Of a DNA stretch of 64,000 nucleotides, positions 8,524-17,273 are shown piece by piece (the first letter of the stretch is position 1; each line of letters opens with the position of its first letter). The stretch covers positions 1,302,001-1,366,000 of the forward strand of contig OZ220484.1 in assembly GCA_965116165.1 (NCBI GenBank), in the 5' to 3' direction. Under the pieces are notes generated by a model. That model ran no database searches and was not told the origin of the DNA. It was given only the letters and a program-made list of their open reading frames with translations. This stretch comes from Azophilus sp965116165. GTDB taxonomy: Bacteria; Pseudomonadota; Gammaproteobacteria; Pseudomonadales; Azotimanducaceae. The translations under genes were made by a program, and so were the position numbers.

Positions 8524-8549
8524 CATTCAATCAAGTAGATATTCCGGGA

Positions 8550-9527
8550 ATGAAAAGTCTAGAAGGCGCGGTCAGGCGCCGATGGTGGATTGAGTGTGCT
8601 GCGGGCACTCAAGGCGGCCTGGGCATTGGCGGCCTGGATTGGGGTGGCGATGGCCCTATCGCGCTGCTGCATCACGCCAATGGGTTCTGTGCGGCCACCC
8701 TGGCACCCCTTGCGCAGCGGCTCAAGTCCCACTATCGGGTAATCGCCATAGATGCCCGCGGCCAGGGTGACTCCGATGAGCCAACGTTTTCCGGTGACTT
8801 GCAGTGGGCGCATAGTGCGGAGGATCTCGCCTCTGTGGCCCATCGGCTCCTTGACGAGACGGGCCAGGACCGCATCGGCTACGCCATCGGCAGTTCCTTT
8901 GGCGGCACGGTCAGCGCCATAGCCGAGGCGCGCCATCCCGGAACCTTTGCCCGCATCGCCATGCTCGACCCGCCGGTGCACTTCGGCGAGGAGAGGATGA
9001 AAGAGATGGGAATCACCCCTGCGGATTTGGCTCGCCGAGCCCCCAATTTGATCGAGTTGGCCAAGAAGCGCCGTCGAATCTGGCCGTCGCGGGATGTTGT
9101 TCGGGAAGCTTGGCGAGAAAAGCCCACCTTCGGTACCTGGACCCAGGAAGCCTTCGACCTCTACCTGAATGAGGGATTCAAAGATCTTCCAGACGGCAGC
9201 ATTGCGTTGAAATGCTCCCCCGCTATGGAAGCCGCTGTATTCGAAGCAAGCGGCACCGATCCGGGTTTGTTCGGCTGCGTGGTCGAAGTGACCAGCCCAA
9301 CCCTGCTCGTGCACGCCGGCCGCGGTCATTTCCCGCCGCGGGTACACCGACATTTCGCCTCGCTCTTCCCAAACTGTGTTTTTCGAGTCGCCAACGCCGG
9401 ACACCTGATGCCATTCGAAGACCCCGACCTCTGCGCGGACATCCTGCTGAATTTCGCCGGTCGGCGGCCAATAGTGGTACGCCAACTTATGGATAATTCC
9501 CATATTTTCCGAGGGCTTGCGCCGTGA
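8550..9527 (+). CDS. alpha/beta hydrolase
   Basis: 325 residues. The fold is shown by LLHHANGFCAATLAPL (oxyanion region), VIAIDARGQGDSDEP, the nucleophile elbow GSSFGG (Ser116), an acidic residue region LLVHAGRG, and the catalytic His in NAGHLMPFEDP. The substrate cannot be told. Related enzymes hydrolyse esters, lactones or C-C bonds. Its last four bases overlap the GTG of the next gene, so it is translationally coupled to the M50 protease. The family B element immediately upstream may have altered its promoter. Confidence 0.85.
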   Translation: MKSLEGAVRRRWWIECAAGTQGGLGIGGLDWGGDGPIALLHHANGFCAATLAPLAQRLKSHYRVIAIDARGQGDSDEPTFSGDLQWAHSAEDLASVAHRLLDETGQDRIGYAIGSSFGGTVSAIAEARHPGTFARIAMLDPPVHFGEERMKEMGITPADLARRAPNLIELAKKRRRIWPSRDVVREAWREKPTFGTWTQEAFDLYLNEGFKDLPDGSIALKCSPAMEAAVFEASGTDPGLFGCVVEVTSPTLLVHAGRGHFPPRVHRHFASLFPNCVFRVANAGHLMPFEDPDLCADILLNFAGRRPIVVRQLMDNSHIFRGLAP

Positions 9528-10156
9528 TCGGTTTATTGCAAAGCGGCCAATACGCGGTGTTTGCGTTGCTGCTCATCGCGCTGGTGATTTCGTTGTCGTT
9601 CCACGAGTTCGGACATGCCGCCGTCGCCAAATGGCATGGCGACGACACCGCCCAACATGCGGGGCGGCTAACGGTGAATCCACTCGCCCACATCGATCCG
9701 CTGGGACTCCTGATGGTAGTGCTGGTCGGCTTTGGCTATGCCAAACCGGTGCCGACCAACCCGCGCAATTTTCGCTCGCGAACCGCCGATCTGTGGGTCG
9801 CCGCAGCGGGGCCCCTCATGAATTTCCTGCTCGCGCTCGTCACTTGGAACGCCTATCTGCTGTTGCGCGCCAGCGGCTGGGACAACGCGGGTGGCGAGAT
9901 ATTTTTCACGCTCCTGGCGCAGATCAACTTGCTACTGATGGTGTTCAACCTGATCCCGCTTGGGCCGCTCGACGGACACTATATATTGCCCCACTTCCTG
10001 CCGGCGGATCTGGCGAGGCGCTACCGAGCGTTCAATGCGCGCTACGGTATCGGCATATTCCTCGCGCTAATCTTCCTCGGCATCGTTGGCCTGCCGATAT
10101 TCCGCTATCTGGCGGATTTCTCGATTGTGTTGTTGAGATGGATCACCTTCGTCTAA
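9524..10156 (+). CDS. site-2 protease family (M50) membrane metalloprotease
   Basis: 210 residues, almost all transmembrane. The zinc site HEFGHA lies in the first helix region (near residue 27) and the third ligand motif NLIPLGPLDGHYILP near residue 145. These are the hallmarks of compact rhomboid-like S2P proteases without PDZ domains. Such proteins cleave within the membrane plane, and their substrates are often unknown. The start GTG shares bases with the stop of the hydrolase gene (GTGA). Prokaryotic homologues are commonly about 210-230 residues, so it looks complete. Confidence 0.9.
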   Translation: MIGLLQSGQYAVFALLLIALVISLSFHEFGHAAVAKWHGDDTAQHAGRLTVNPLAHIDPLGLLMVVLVGFGYAKPVPTNPRNFRSRTADLWVAAAGPLMNFLLALVTWNAYLLLRASGWDNAGGEIFFTLLAQINLLLMVFNLIPLGPLDGHYILPHFLPADLARRYRAFNARYGIGIFLALIFLGIVGLPIFRYLADFSIVLLRWITFV

Positions 10157-10255
10157 GCCTCCCCTCGCCCGATCCACATAGGGAGCAAGGGGGCCGCCGG
10201 AATCGGCGAAGCCGCATCGCCAATGCCTCCGCTTTCCTGTAAGGTCGCGCCGCAA

Positions 10256-10332
10256 GCGCCCGTAGCTCAGTTGGATAGAGCGTTGGCCTCCGAAGCCAAA
10301 GGTCGTGCGTTCGAGTCGCACCGGGCGTACCA
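10256..10332 (+). tRNA. tRNA-Arg (anticodon CCG)
   Basis: A complete cloverleaf. The acceptor stem GCGCCCG pairs with CGGGCGT, the D-stem is GCTC/GAGC, and the anticodon stem TTGGC/GCCAA encloses loop CTCCGAA with anticodon CCG reading codon CGG. The T-stem is GTGCG/CGCAC with loop TTCGAGT, the discriminator base is A, and CCA is encoded at 10330-10332. No integrase or attachment-site repeat is seen next to it. Confidence 0.97.
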
Positions 10333-10536
10333 TCCTTACCGACCCCACGCGCCACCGCGGTTCTCTCGCCCCCGAGAGGCCGTCAACATCCCCTCGCTCA
10401 ATCGCATCTGCATGTTGTTTGCGGTCCCGCCCTTGGGAAGCCGCCAATCGCTGGCCAACATTCACCCACTATCTCGGCGGACTTGCGGATGAAGCCGCGG
10501 CGACACCCGCGGGCCCATAGGCATGTCGGTTTCTAG

Positions 10537-10635
10537 GGAACCTCTGATTAATTCTGTAGTCGAGGTATCCGATTGAATAAAATCAATAGCTTACGAGTAG
10601 ATAAATGCTGCTCTATCGAATTGTTCAGACTTTCC
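10537..10635 (-). mobile_element. family A MITE, intact copy with CTAG duplication
   Basis: 99 bp, ends GGAACCTCTGATTAATTC and (inverted) GGAAAGTCTGAACAATTC, flanked on both sides by CTAG (10533-10536 and 10636-10639). The 4-bp YTAR duplication and GGAAGGT-type ends are what IS5-group transposases produce. It lies 20 bp beyond the stop of the MFS gene. Confidence 0.9.
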
Positions 10636-10659
10636 CTAGTGTTTACCGAAATAGGCGGA

Positions 10660-11940
10660 TCAGGATGCCGCGCGGCCTCGCTCCGGGGAGAGTCGCAGGA
10701 AGGACAACGCCACCAGCGAAACAACGAATCCGGCAATCAGTACACCAAAAGCCGACTGATAACTGCCGGTGGTCTCGTAAACAAAGGTGGTGAAGGGCAT
10801 CCCGATCAAAACAAAGGGCGTGATGAGCGGGCTCATGATTCCCATCACGCGGGCGAAGGCGGCGCGCCCGTAGATGGATGCGAGCAGCACCGTCCACAGC
10901 GGCATCACCGCACCGTAGCCGAGCCCAAAGACAATACCCGCAAAAGTCAGGCCGGTCTGGCTTTCGAAAACCAGGATTAACGATAGGCCGACGATCTGGC
11001 AACCCAAGGAAATGGCAATGGCGAGCCGCAGGTTGATGTGGTCCGCCAAGATGCCGAAAAGCGGTTTGGCGACTGCGGCGAAGAAGGTCAGCACGGCCAT
11101 AACCGAGGCGGCCCGCAACGGCGATAAACCCAAGTCCGTCATGTGCGAATGCAGCGCCAACAGTACACCGCCAATGCCGAGGAAACTCGTGCCGACAATG
11201 ACGATAAGATGCCAGACTCGACGGCTCCGCAATGCTTGCCCCAGCGTCCAATTGGCGGCGCCCGTGAGATCCTCCGGAATATCGTCGATACCCGCTCCCG
11301 GCACCAATTCGGCATCGTCCGGCAACAACCCCTTATCCTCGGGCCGCTTCACCGCCAGGAACCAAGTCAGGGGCGCAAGCAACACAAAACCCACAACACC
11401 AAGTACCGAGACCGCCATGCGCCAGCCAAATTCCAACACCATCCAGGTCACCACCGGAATCACGATGGTGCCGGAAACCGAAATACCGAATCCGGCAATG
11501 CCAATGGCGGTACCCCGCCGCCGGACAAACCAATTGGCGAGCAGCGAATTGCTCGGAATCGGCCCCGCCATGGCCATGGCCACGCCCAGCACCAAGCCGT
11601 AGACCAGGTACAAATCCCACAGAGAACCGACCTGCCCCAAGGCGAGAAATCCAATCAGCAGCAAAACGGCGCCAGAGAGCATCAACGCCCGCACCGACCG
11701 TTCCGCCACGAACCGGCCTACCCAGGGCCCCGCCAAGGCCACGATGGCGGATTGCAGCGACAGGGCAATCGATACCTCGAATCGATCGGCATCCAGTGCG
11801 TCGGTAAGAGGTTTCAACAGTGGACCGAACGCATAGAACAGGGTGCCCACGGTGAGAAACTGGGCGACGAAGGCGAATCCCACGATGGCCCAGCCAAAAA
11901 AGAAGCGCGGCTTGCGGGGCGGTTTATTCCCGCCAAGCAA
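10660..11940 (-). CDS. MFS transporter, monocarboxylate/oxalate-formate antiporter type
   Basis: 426 residues with twelve predicted membrane helices, the opening FFFGWAIVGFAFVAQFLTVGTLFYAFGPLL, and the loop-2 region GRFVAERSVR. The FGW...FYAFGP start and LGLSPLRAASVMAVLTFFAAVAKPLFGILAD in the second half are typical of the OFA/monocarboxylate-like MFS subfamily. The substrate is not readable from sequence. The start overlaps the end of the following upstream gene by 17 bp, so the two are probably cotranscribed. Confidence 0.85.
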   Translation of the reverse strand: MLGGNKPPRKPRFFFGWAIVGFAFVAQFLTVGTLFYAFGPLLKPLTDALDADRFEVSIALSLQSAIVALAGPWVGRFVAERSVRALMLSGAVLLLIGFLALGQVGSLWDLYLVYGLVLGVAMAMAGPIPSNSLLANWFVRRRGTAIGIAGFGISVSGTIVIPVVTWMVLEFGWRMAVSVLGVVGFVLLAPLTWFLAVKRPEDKGLLPDDAELVPGAGIDDIPEDLTGAANWTLGQALRSRRVWHLIVIVGTSFLGIGGVLLALHSHMTDLGLSPLRAASVMAVLTFFAAVAKPLFGILADHINLRLAIAISLGCQIVGLSLILVFESQTGLTFAGIVFGLGYGAVMPLWTVLLASIYGRAAFARVMGIMSPLITPFVLIGMPFTTFVYETTGSYQSAFGVLIAGFVVSLVALSFLRLSPERGRAAS

Positions 11941-12403
11941 GGGTGTCCCCTGTGCCTTGGAGCAGCGCCGTCCCCGGCATTACCCGCAATCGCCAGGGGT
12001 CGAGCCTAAGCGCCGCGAATGTCGGTGAAGTGGGGCCGTCCCAACCGGGGATCATGGCGGGATCGTAGCCCACCGGTTCGGGGCCGTTGGCGAAGAGATC
12101 CCAAACCATCCGCCGGGTCGCGTCGTCGAATGCCCATTGCGCGCGACACTCGGCCACGCAGGTATCCTGGCTTGGTGCCCAATAATTGCAGGAGATGTAG
12201 GGGCTGGCGTCCAAATGCGCGCGCTTTACCGGCGTCGGACCAGTGGCAATCCAGCCAGTGAGCCGTGCGCCATCCCACTGCCATATGGGATGCAGGACTC
12301 GCGAGCGGGGGCGGCCGTTGGCGTCCACCGTGGCGGCCGTGCACCAAACGATTTGGTGGGCCATTTTTTGGAAGGCGGGGGCAATGTCCGTTAGATGGGT
12401 CAT
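11924..12403 (-). CDS. pyridoxamine 5'-phosphate oxidase-fold protein
   Basis: 159 residues from ATG 12403 (GGAG with 8-base spacing). The split-barrel flavin fold is suggested by IVWCTAATVDANGRPRSRVLHPIWQWDGARLTGWIATGP, then HLDASPYISCNYWAPSQDTCVAECRAQW. Such proteins bind FMN, heme or F420 and are often annotated as general stress or PNPOx-like. The open frame continues upstream to 12481, but those 26 residues are translated from a family A repeat fragment (12429-12479) and have no ribosome-binding site, so the longer start is rejected. It overlaps the MFS gene downstream. Confidence 0.8.
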   Translation of the reverse strand: MTHLTDIAPAFQKMAHQIVWCTAATVDANGRPRSRVLHPIWQWDGARLTGWIATGPTPVKRAHLDASPYISCNYWAPSQDTCVAECRAQWAFDDATRRMVWDLFANGPEPVGYDPAMIPGWDGPTSPTFAALRLDPWRLRVMPGTALLQGTGDTLAWRE

Positions 12404-12428
12404 CAGTTTGTCTCCGTTTTCAAAGGGA

Positions 12429-12479
12429 ATTGATTTTATTAACTCGGATGCCGCGACCACAGGATTGATCAGGGGCTCC
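12429..12479 (+). repeat. family A element, right-half fragment
   Basis: The bases from ATTGATTTTATTAACTCGG through GATTGATCAGGGGCTCC match the right half of intact family A copies closely (compare 39416-39466). The left half is absent. It sits between the stop of the giant glycosyltransferase gene (12485) and the PNPOx-like start. Confidence 0.8.
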
Positions 12480-12484
12480 ATAGG

Positions 12485-15400
12485 TCAATTGTCGGCTTCC
12501 GCAGTGCCTTGTTCCCGGTAGCGGTGGGGTGTCCACGGACCCCACTTCTCTTCGTAGAGCGCTTTGTTGCGGTCGAATAATGCTTGTCTGCGTTTACGGC
12601 CAAGCGCATCGAACGATGCGGATAGATGATGATGCACAAACACATCCTCCGCAATGGCGATTCGGTAGCCGGCCTGCCGGACACGCCGGCAATAGTCGTC
12701 GTCCTCAAAAAAGCCGAGGCCGAAACGCTCGTCGAGTCCGCCGATCATCTCGAACAGGGTGCGCGGCATGCCGACACAGAAAAAAGCAACGACGCCGACA
12801 TCCAAGGCCTGTCGCGGATGGCTTGAGGTGTGGCGATACGCCGCCTTCTCCATTTCCTCCATATCGGCGTAGTCGATATCGATCTTCGCCTCGTTGCCGA
12901 TGTTGTTGGTCACCGCGCCAATCAAGCCGAGTTTTGGATTCTTTCGAAGGTGGCGCACGAGGTCCGGCAACCAACCCCGGGTGACATAGGTGTCGTTGTT
13001 CAGCAGCACGAGATAGTCACCCGTCGCCACCTCCAGGCCCCGGTTGTTGCCCGCGGCGAAACCGAGATTTTCATCGTTCTGGACAAGCCGCGCCCGCACA
13101 TTGCCCGCGGCGTAATCGGCAAGAAATTCCCGGCTGCCGTCGGTGGAGGCGTTGTCAACCAATATCAGTTCCCAATCCAGATAGCGGGTGTTGGCTTCCA
13201 AACTGCTCAGGCAGGCCTTGGTGAAATCCAGATTGTTATAGGTCAACACGAGCACCGACACCCTGGGCATGATGCCCCGCACGGCCGCTTCCAACTGCTC
13301 CGCCCGATTGCTCCAGTCGTGCGCCTCGGCCCAACGGCGACGCCGGGCGGCCAAACCGCCGTCGTTGCGCTCACCCATTGCCGCCTCAAGCAGAGTCAGG
13401 AATGCCTCGCGGTCATCGGCGACATGCGCCACCTCCCCCATCAGTCGCACTTCCGGCAGGGCCGTCGCCACGACCGGTTTGCCGGCGGCCAGGTATTCGT
13501 AAGCCTTCACCGGATTCGTGCACCGGGTCAGTTCCGTTAGCCGGAAGGGGATCATGGCCACATCGAAGCAATGCACCCAACCCGCGGCCTGGTCGTAGGG
13601 CACCTCGCCAATCAGCTTCAGGTTGTCCAACTTCTTGGCGTCGGAAATATCGCAATGTTTCGTGCTGCCGACAAGCACAAAGTCCCAATCGGGAAAGCGC
13701 CGAGCGGCGGCAATAACCAAATCGATGTCAAACCAGTCGGCTATCGCGCCTAGGTACCCGACAATCGGCCGCTTCGACCAATACGGCAACCGTTCGGGCT
13801 TTTGCTTGAAATAGCCGATCTCGCCGGCGTTGCGAATCAGCATGTTCTCGGCGGTTTCACCGACGATCTCGGCAAGCCCCGCGGAGCTGGTTACCACGAG
13901 GTCGGCCCGTTCCAGCAACCGGGTTTCCTCATTGATCATCCGCGAATGGTTGGTTGAGAAGCCGGCGTGATAGTCCATACAGTCGTAAACCAGAAGGCTA
14001 CCGGGAACGGCCTCCGCCAACGACCGCCAAAACGGGAGGTCGACGATGGCGACCAGATTGTCGAGCTGCCCTCGATTGATTAAACGACGAACCGAAGTGG
14101 CCAACAGTTCCCGCTGGCCGTCGGTCATCAAATCTCTGTAAATGTTGGGGTGACCGCCGGGCAACGAGAGTTGGATCAACGCAACATTGCGTACCGGGGT
14201 CTCCAAAATGCTAAACCCGGGGGCTTCGGTGGCAGCGAACGTGGTCGATACATAGAAGATGCGGTGCCCCATTCCCGCAAGCTGCCGCGCAAGCTGTTGC
14301 GGGCGTTGAAATCGGAAGTGCCAGTCGATGACCGGAAAGACAAGGATGTCGAAGCAGTCGGGCGAGCGCTCCAGTTCGCTCAGCAAGTCAGAATCGTTCT
14401 CGCTCCCCAGGAGAACCCGCTCCGCATTGCCCGTGGGACCACCGATGGTGACCGTCAACGGCGGCGACCTGGGCACTAGCTTCCGTTTTAGTCGCCGTAT
14501 GCGCTGCTCAACGGAGGCGGGCAACCGCTCAATCGATCGGACACCAAGACGATACGCACGGCGCAGCAATGGCTTGATAACAGAGTACCTTTCCCGGTTT
14601 AGGAGTTCGTTGGCCAGAACCAGGTCCGCGCGGGATTGCTCCAAACCCGCCTTGACGTCCAAAACCTGCGCCTGTAAGCGGGTCGATTGCTCCCTGAGTG
14701 TCTGCGCAAACTGCTCCTGCAATGCCGCAAGGCCAGCCTCCTGGCTCTCCCGCTGTGCTGCAAGGGCAGCCTCCTGGCTCTTCCGCTGCTGGGTGGCCAT
14801 AGCTTCGACGCGTCGCCCGGTCTCGTCGGATTGCTCCCTGAGTGTCTGTGCAACCTGTTTCTGCAGGCTGGACGCAAGCTCGTCATGCTGACGTCGTTGC
14901 GCCTCGGCGACGCGGGTCTCCGAATCCTCCAAACGGCGAGAAACCTCGCCAAACTGCTCGTGAAAAGTCTCGGTAACCTGCCTCTGTACTTCCGCCGTCT
15001 GGAGCGTCTGCTGACGACGCTGTTCTTCGGCAAGCCGATTCTCAACCTCCCCAAGACTGCGGGCGGCAACCGTGGCCACATCCACGCGCGACGCCGCATT
15101 CAGGAAGATGGCTGCTTCCCCGATAACGGCGTGCCACTGCGCGCGCAAGCTCTCATCCGACAAATGCGCGGAATCAGTGGCCACATTGAGCAGCGTTTGG
15201 TACGCCCGCACCACCACCGGCCCCAAACCGGGATCGGCGAACAACGTATCGCCAGCGTCGAAATGCCGGAGACCCGGATCCAGAAAACTGCCCGAGAACT
15301 CCGCAATTGCCGATTCATTGTCCAATGAAAGCGCCAATGCGTCGGCAATGCGCTCAAGCTCCGCCCGGGGCGCCCGCAGCATCCTGTCGTAATCGACCAA

Positions 15401-15949
15401 CACATGGCGATTTGCGGCAATGTCGTCAAACGGCAAGTTGTTGTGGCGCAGCCAGAGCAGATGCGATTTCAGGGGGGAGAAGCCATCGCGTCGCGCGAGC
15501 GACCGCGCCACCGGCAGGGGATGCCTAAGCAACCAGAGAAAATCGGGTTGCCCGTGGTCACCGTCGGCGAATACGCGCCGCCAAAAAGGCCACAGCCGGG
15601 CGGTCCGAGGATCCTTGAAAGCCCAAACACCACCGACTGCCTTCATTGCAATCAGGGTACGCGCCTCTTCCACCAAAGGGGCGAGGCTGGGCGCATCCAT
15701 GATTGCATCGTCGGCCGCGCCAACGACATCCCACTCCAATGCCAGGGCCGCCATCAATTTTTCATTGAAGGCGAGAACATCGCGATCCTCCCAGTGCCCC
15801 TTCGCGTTGTCCGGAGATGGCTCCGCGACGAGATTGTCCCCCAGTGAAACGCCGAGGGCGCGCAAGCCCCGGGTCGCAAGACTCGTACCCGAGCGATGCA
15901 TGCCCAAAACAACGATCACCCCGCCCTCGCGCGGGTTGTCGTCAGACAT
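12485..15949 (-). CDS. tripartite fusion: sulfotransferase-like / coiled coil / GT4-like / GT2 glycosyltransferase
   Basis: 1154 residues. Residues 10-290 resemble a sulfotransferase: P-loop GMHRSGTS at 16-23 and the LRHPLPVARSLARRD region at about 141-155, which would bind the PAPS phosphates. Residues 297-445 are Gln/Glu/Arg-rich coiled coil with recurring QVAQTLREQSDE-like units. Residues 530-885 are a GT-B glycosyltransferase (FRFQRPQQLARQLA, VYDCMDYH, YLGAIADWFD, EYLAAGKPVVAT). Residues 896-1115 are a GT-A family 2 domain (VLVLTYNNLDFT, VDNASTDGS, VLLNNDT as the DXD-like site, FFEDDDYCRR). One polypeptide could therefore add two sugars and a sulfate to a growing surface glycan. It heads towards wecB and the ABC exporter, which fits export of a sulfated polysaccharide. 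Confidence 0.88.
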   Translation of the reverse strand: MSDDNPREGGVIVVLGMHRSGTSLATRGLRALGVSLGDNLVAEPSPDNAKGHWEDRDVLAFNEKLMAALALEWDVVGAADDAIMDAPSLAPLVEEARTLIAMKAVGGVWAFKDPRTARLWPFWRRVFADGDHGQPDFLWLLRHPLPVARSLARRDGFSPLKSHLLWLRHNNLPFDDIAANRHVLVDYDRMLRAPRAELERIADALALSLDNESAIAEFSGSFLDPGLRHFDAGDTLFADPGLGPVVVRAYQTLLNVATDSAHLSDESLRAQWHAVIGEAAIFLNAASRVDVATVAARSLGEVENRLAEEQRRQQTLQTAEVQRQVTETFHEQFGEVSRRLEDSETRVAEAQRRQHDELASSLQKQVAQTLREQSDETGRRVEAMATQQRKSQEAALAAQRESQEAGLAALQEQFAQTLREQSTRLQAQVLDVKAGLEQSRADLVLANELLNRERYSVIKPLLRRAYRLGVRSIERLPASVEQRIRRLKRKLVPRSPPLTVTIGGPTGNAERVLLGSENDSDLLSELERSPDCFDILVFPVIDWHFRFQRPQQLARQLAGMGHRIFYVSTTFAATEAPGFSILETPVRNVALIQLSLPGGHPNIYRDLMTDGQRELLATSVRRLINRGQLDNLVAIVDLPFWRSLAEAVPGSLLVYDCMDYHAGFSTNHSRMINEETRLLERADLVVTSSAGLAEIVGETAENMLIRNAGEIGYFKQKPERLPYWSKRPIVGYLGAIADWFDIDLVIAAARRFPDWDFVLVGSTKHCDISDAKKLDNLKLIGEVPYDQAAGWVHCFDVAMIPFRLTELTRCTNPVKAYEYLAAGKPVVATALPEVRLMGEVAHVADDREAFLTLLEAAMGERNDGGLAARRRRWAEAHDWSNRAEQLEAAVRGIMPRVSVLVLTYNNLDFTKACLSSLEANTRYLDWELILVDNASTDGSREFLADYAAGNVRARLVQNDENLGFAAGNNRGLEVATGDYLVLLNNDTYVTRGWLPDLVRHLRKNPKLGLIGAVTNNIGNEAKIDIDYADMEEMEKAAYRHTSSHPRQALDVGVVAFFCVGMPRTLFEMIGGLDERFGLGFFEDDDYCRRVRQAGYRIAIAEDVFVHHHLSASFDALGRKRRQALFDRNKALYEEKWGPWTPHRYREQGTAEADN

Positions 15950-16031
15950 GGCGGTTTACTCGCAACACGGGATTGGGCCAGATTCGGAGTCGGGGGATGA
16001 ATGCGAAATTCAATAGGGGATTTTGCAGGGT

Positions 16032-17273
16032 TTAATCCGCTCGGTCCACTGCGGCGCGAATTACCTGAGCGTGAAAAAATGCGGATCGTGCGAATCTGGA
16101 CCCCCAAGAATTCTCGGTTCTGAATTGATGCAGCAAATCGCCGGAAAGGCGCGGCTCCGAAACGATGTGGCCAAACAATCTCCGATAATCAGTGCGAAGG
16201 TCCACCAAGTACAGGCCTGGTTGCGCGTCCAGCCGCGCCATGTCGCCGAAAGCCGAAGAGACCACAGGCAATCCGCAGGCCCGGTATTCATAGTACTTGA
16301 GAGGATCGACCGCCGCCGTGAGCGTGTTTACCTTGAACGGAATAAGACCAGCGGTAAAGCCGCGCAGTTTGCTTGGCACATCGCCGTGCCCGCATTCGCC
16401 GCGCAGACCCACATTCCGGGGCAGTGGAGGAACCGAAGAGCGCACCGGCCCAATCAGGTCGAAACGGACTTCGGGAAGTTGCAGCGCCATACGGCGGACG
16501 AGTTCCCAATCAAACCAGGCACCCAAAGTTCCCACATAGCCGAAAACCGGATCCGGCGCTACACCCTGTGGTTCCGCGTGGCGGCTTTCCTCCCTACCCG
16601 ATCCACCGTCGCCGCAAACCGGGGCTGGCGGCGGCGCACCCTGTAATTCCGCCGTCCACTCGGCATCGAATCCGTTGCGCAGAAGTTCAACGTTATAGCC
16701 CCGGCGAGCGAATTTCCGCCGCAACCCTTCCGACGTTACCAGAATGGTGTGAACACTTTCGGCAATGCGCTCTTCAACCTTGCGGCTAAACCAGCGCGAC
16801 AGGCCGCTGTAGAACTCGGGAAAGTCGTCCATGGCGTCGTAACAACTTGTCCGCGGCCCCATCGCGCCAAGCAAATGCAGGGCGAGATAGCTCGGACGGC
16901 CAATCGCGAGCAGCCAGTCGTCATCCCCGACGAATTCGCGAACGCGCTCAACCGCCCGTTTCCAGAAAATGTGTTGAGCCGCCCCGAAACTCATGAGGGG
17001 GTCGCAGCCCACCACCGAATAGACTGTCACCGATGCAGTGGCGCAATACGGGGATTGCCGGAAACGAACGGCCGCCTCGCCCCGAAGGCCCCGGCGCGGC
17101 GCGAGCAACCGCCTCAAGTCCCCGTACTGCGGCAGCCGCCCCGGATAGGGGTTGATCCACAGTGTGCGCCCCCCGCTCAATCTATTAAAATAGTCAACAA
17201 ACCTGTGCGGCCGCTGCGCGAAGCTCGCGTACGGTACCGGCGAGAGATAAGCCAGCTTCACCGGAACGACCAC
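16032..17273 (-). CDS. GT-B glycosyltransferase
   Basis: 413 residues. The N-terminal half (SPVPYASFAQRPHRFVDYFN) resembles the middle domain of the neighbouring giant protein (RPQQLARQL, YDCMDYH against YDAMDDFPEF), so the two are probably paralogous. The C-terminal nucleotide-sugar domain has FGYVGTLGAWFDWELV, GLIPFKVNTLTAAVDPLKYYEYRACGLPVVSS. A Pro/Gly/Arg-rich insert of about 35 residues (near 220-255) interrupts the linker before the sugar-nucleotide domain. The start overlaps the wecB end by 16 bp, indicating an operon. The sugar donor cannot be told. Confidence 0.88.
   Translation of the reverse strand: MVVPVKLAYLSPVPYASFAQRPHRFVDYFNRLSGGRTLWINPYPGRLPQYGDLRRLLAPRRGLRGEAAVRFRQSPYCATASVTVYSVVGCDPLMSFGAAQHIFWKRAVERVREFVGDDDWLLAIGRPSYLALHLLGAMGPRTSCYDAMDDFPEFYSGLSRWFSRKVEERIAESVHTILVTSEGLRRKFARRGYNVELLRNGFDAEWTAELQGAPPPAPVCGDGGSGREESRHAEPQGVAPDPVFGYVGTLGAWFDWELVRRMALQLPEVRFDLIGPVRSSVPPLPRNVGLRGECGHGDVPSKLRGFTAGLIPFKVNTLTAAVDPLKYYEYRACGLPVVSSAFGDMARLDAQPGLYLVDLRTDYRRLFGHIVSEPRLSGDLLHQFRTENSWGSRFARSAFFHAQVIRAAVDRAD

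Noticed and set aside
10256..10660. tRNA-Arg as an integration site for a genomic island, with the family A copy beyond it.
   Set aside because: No integrase gene and no repeat of the tRNA 3' end were found downstream; the MITE has its own CTAG duplication.
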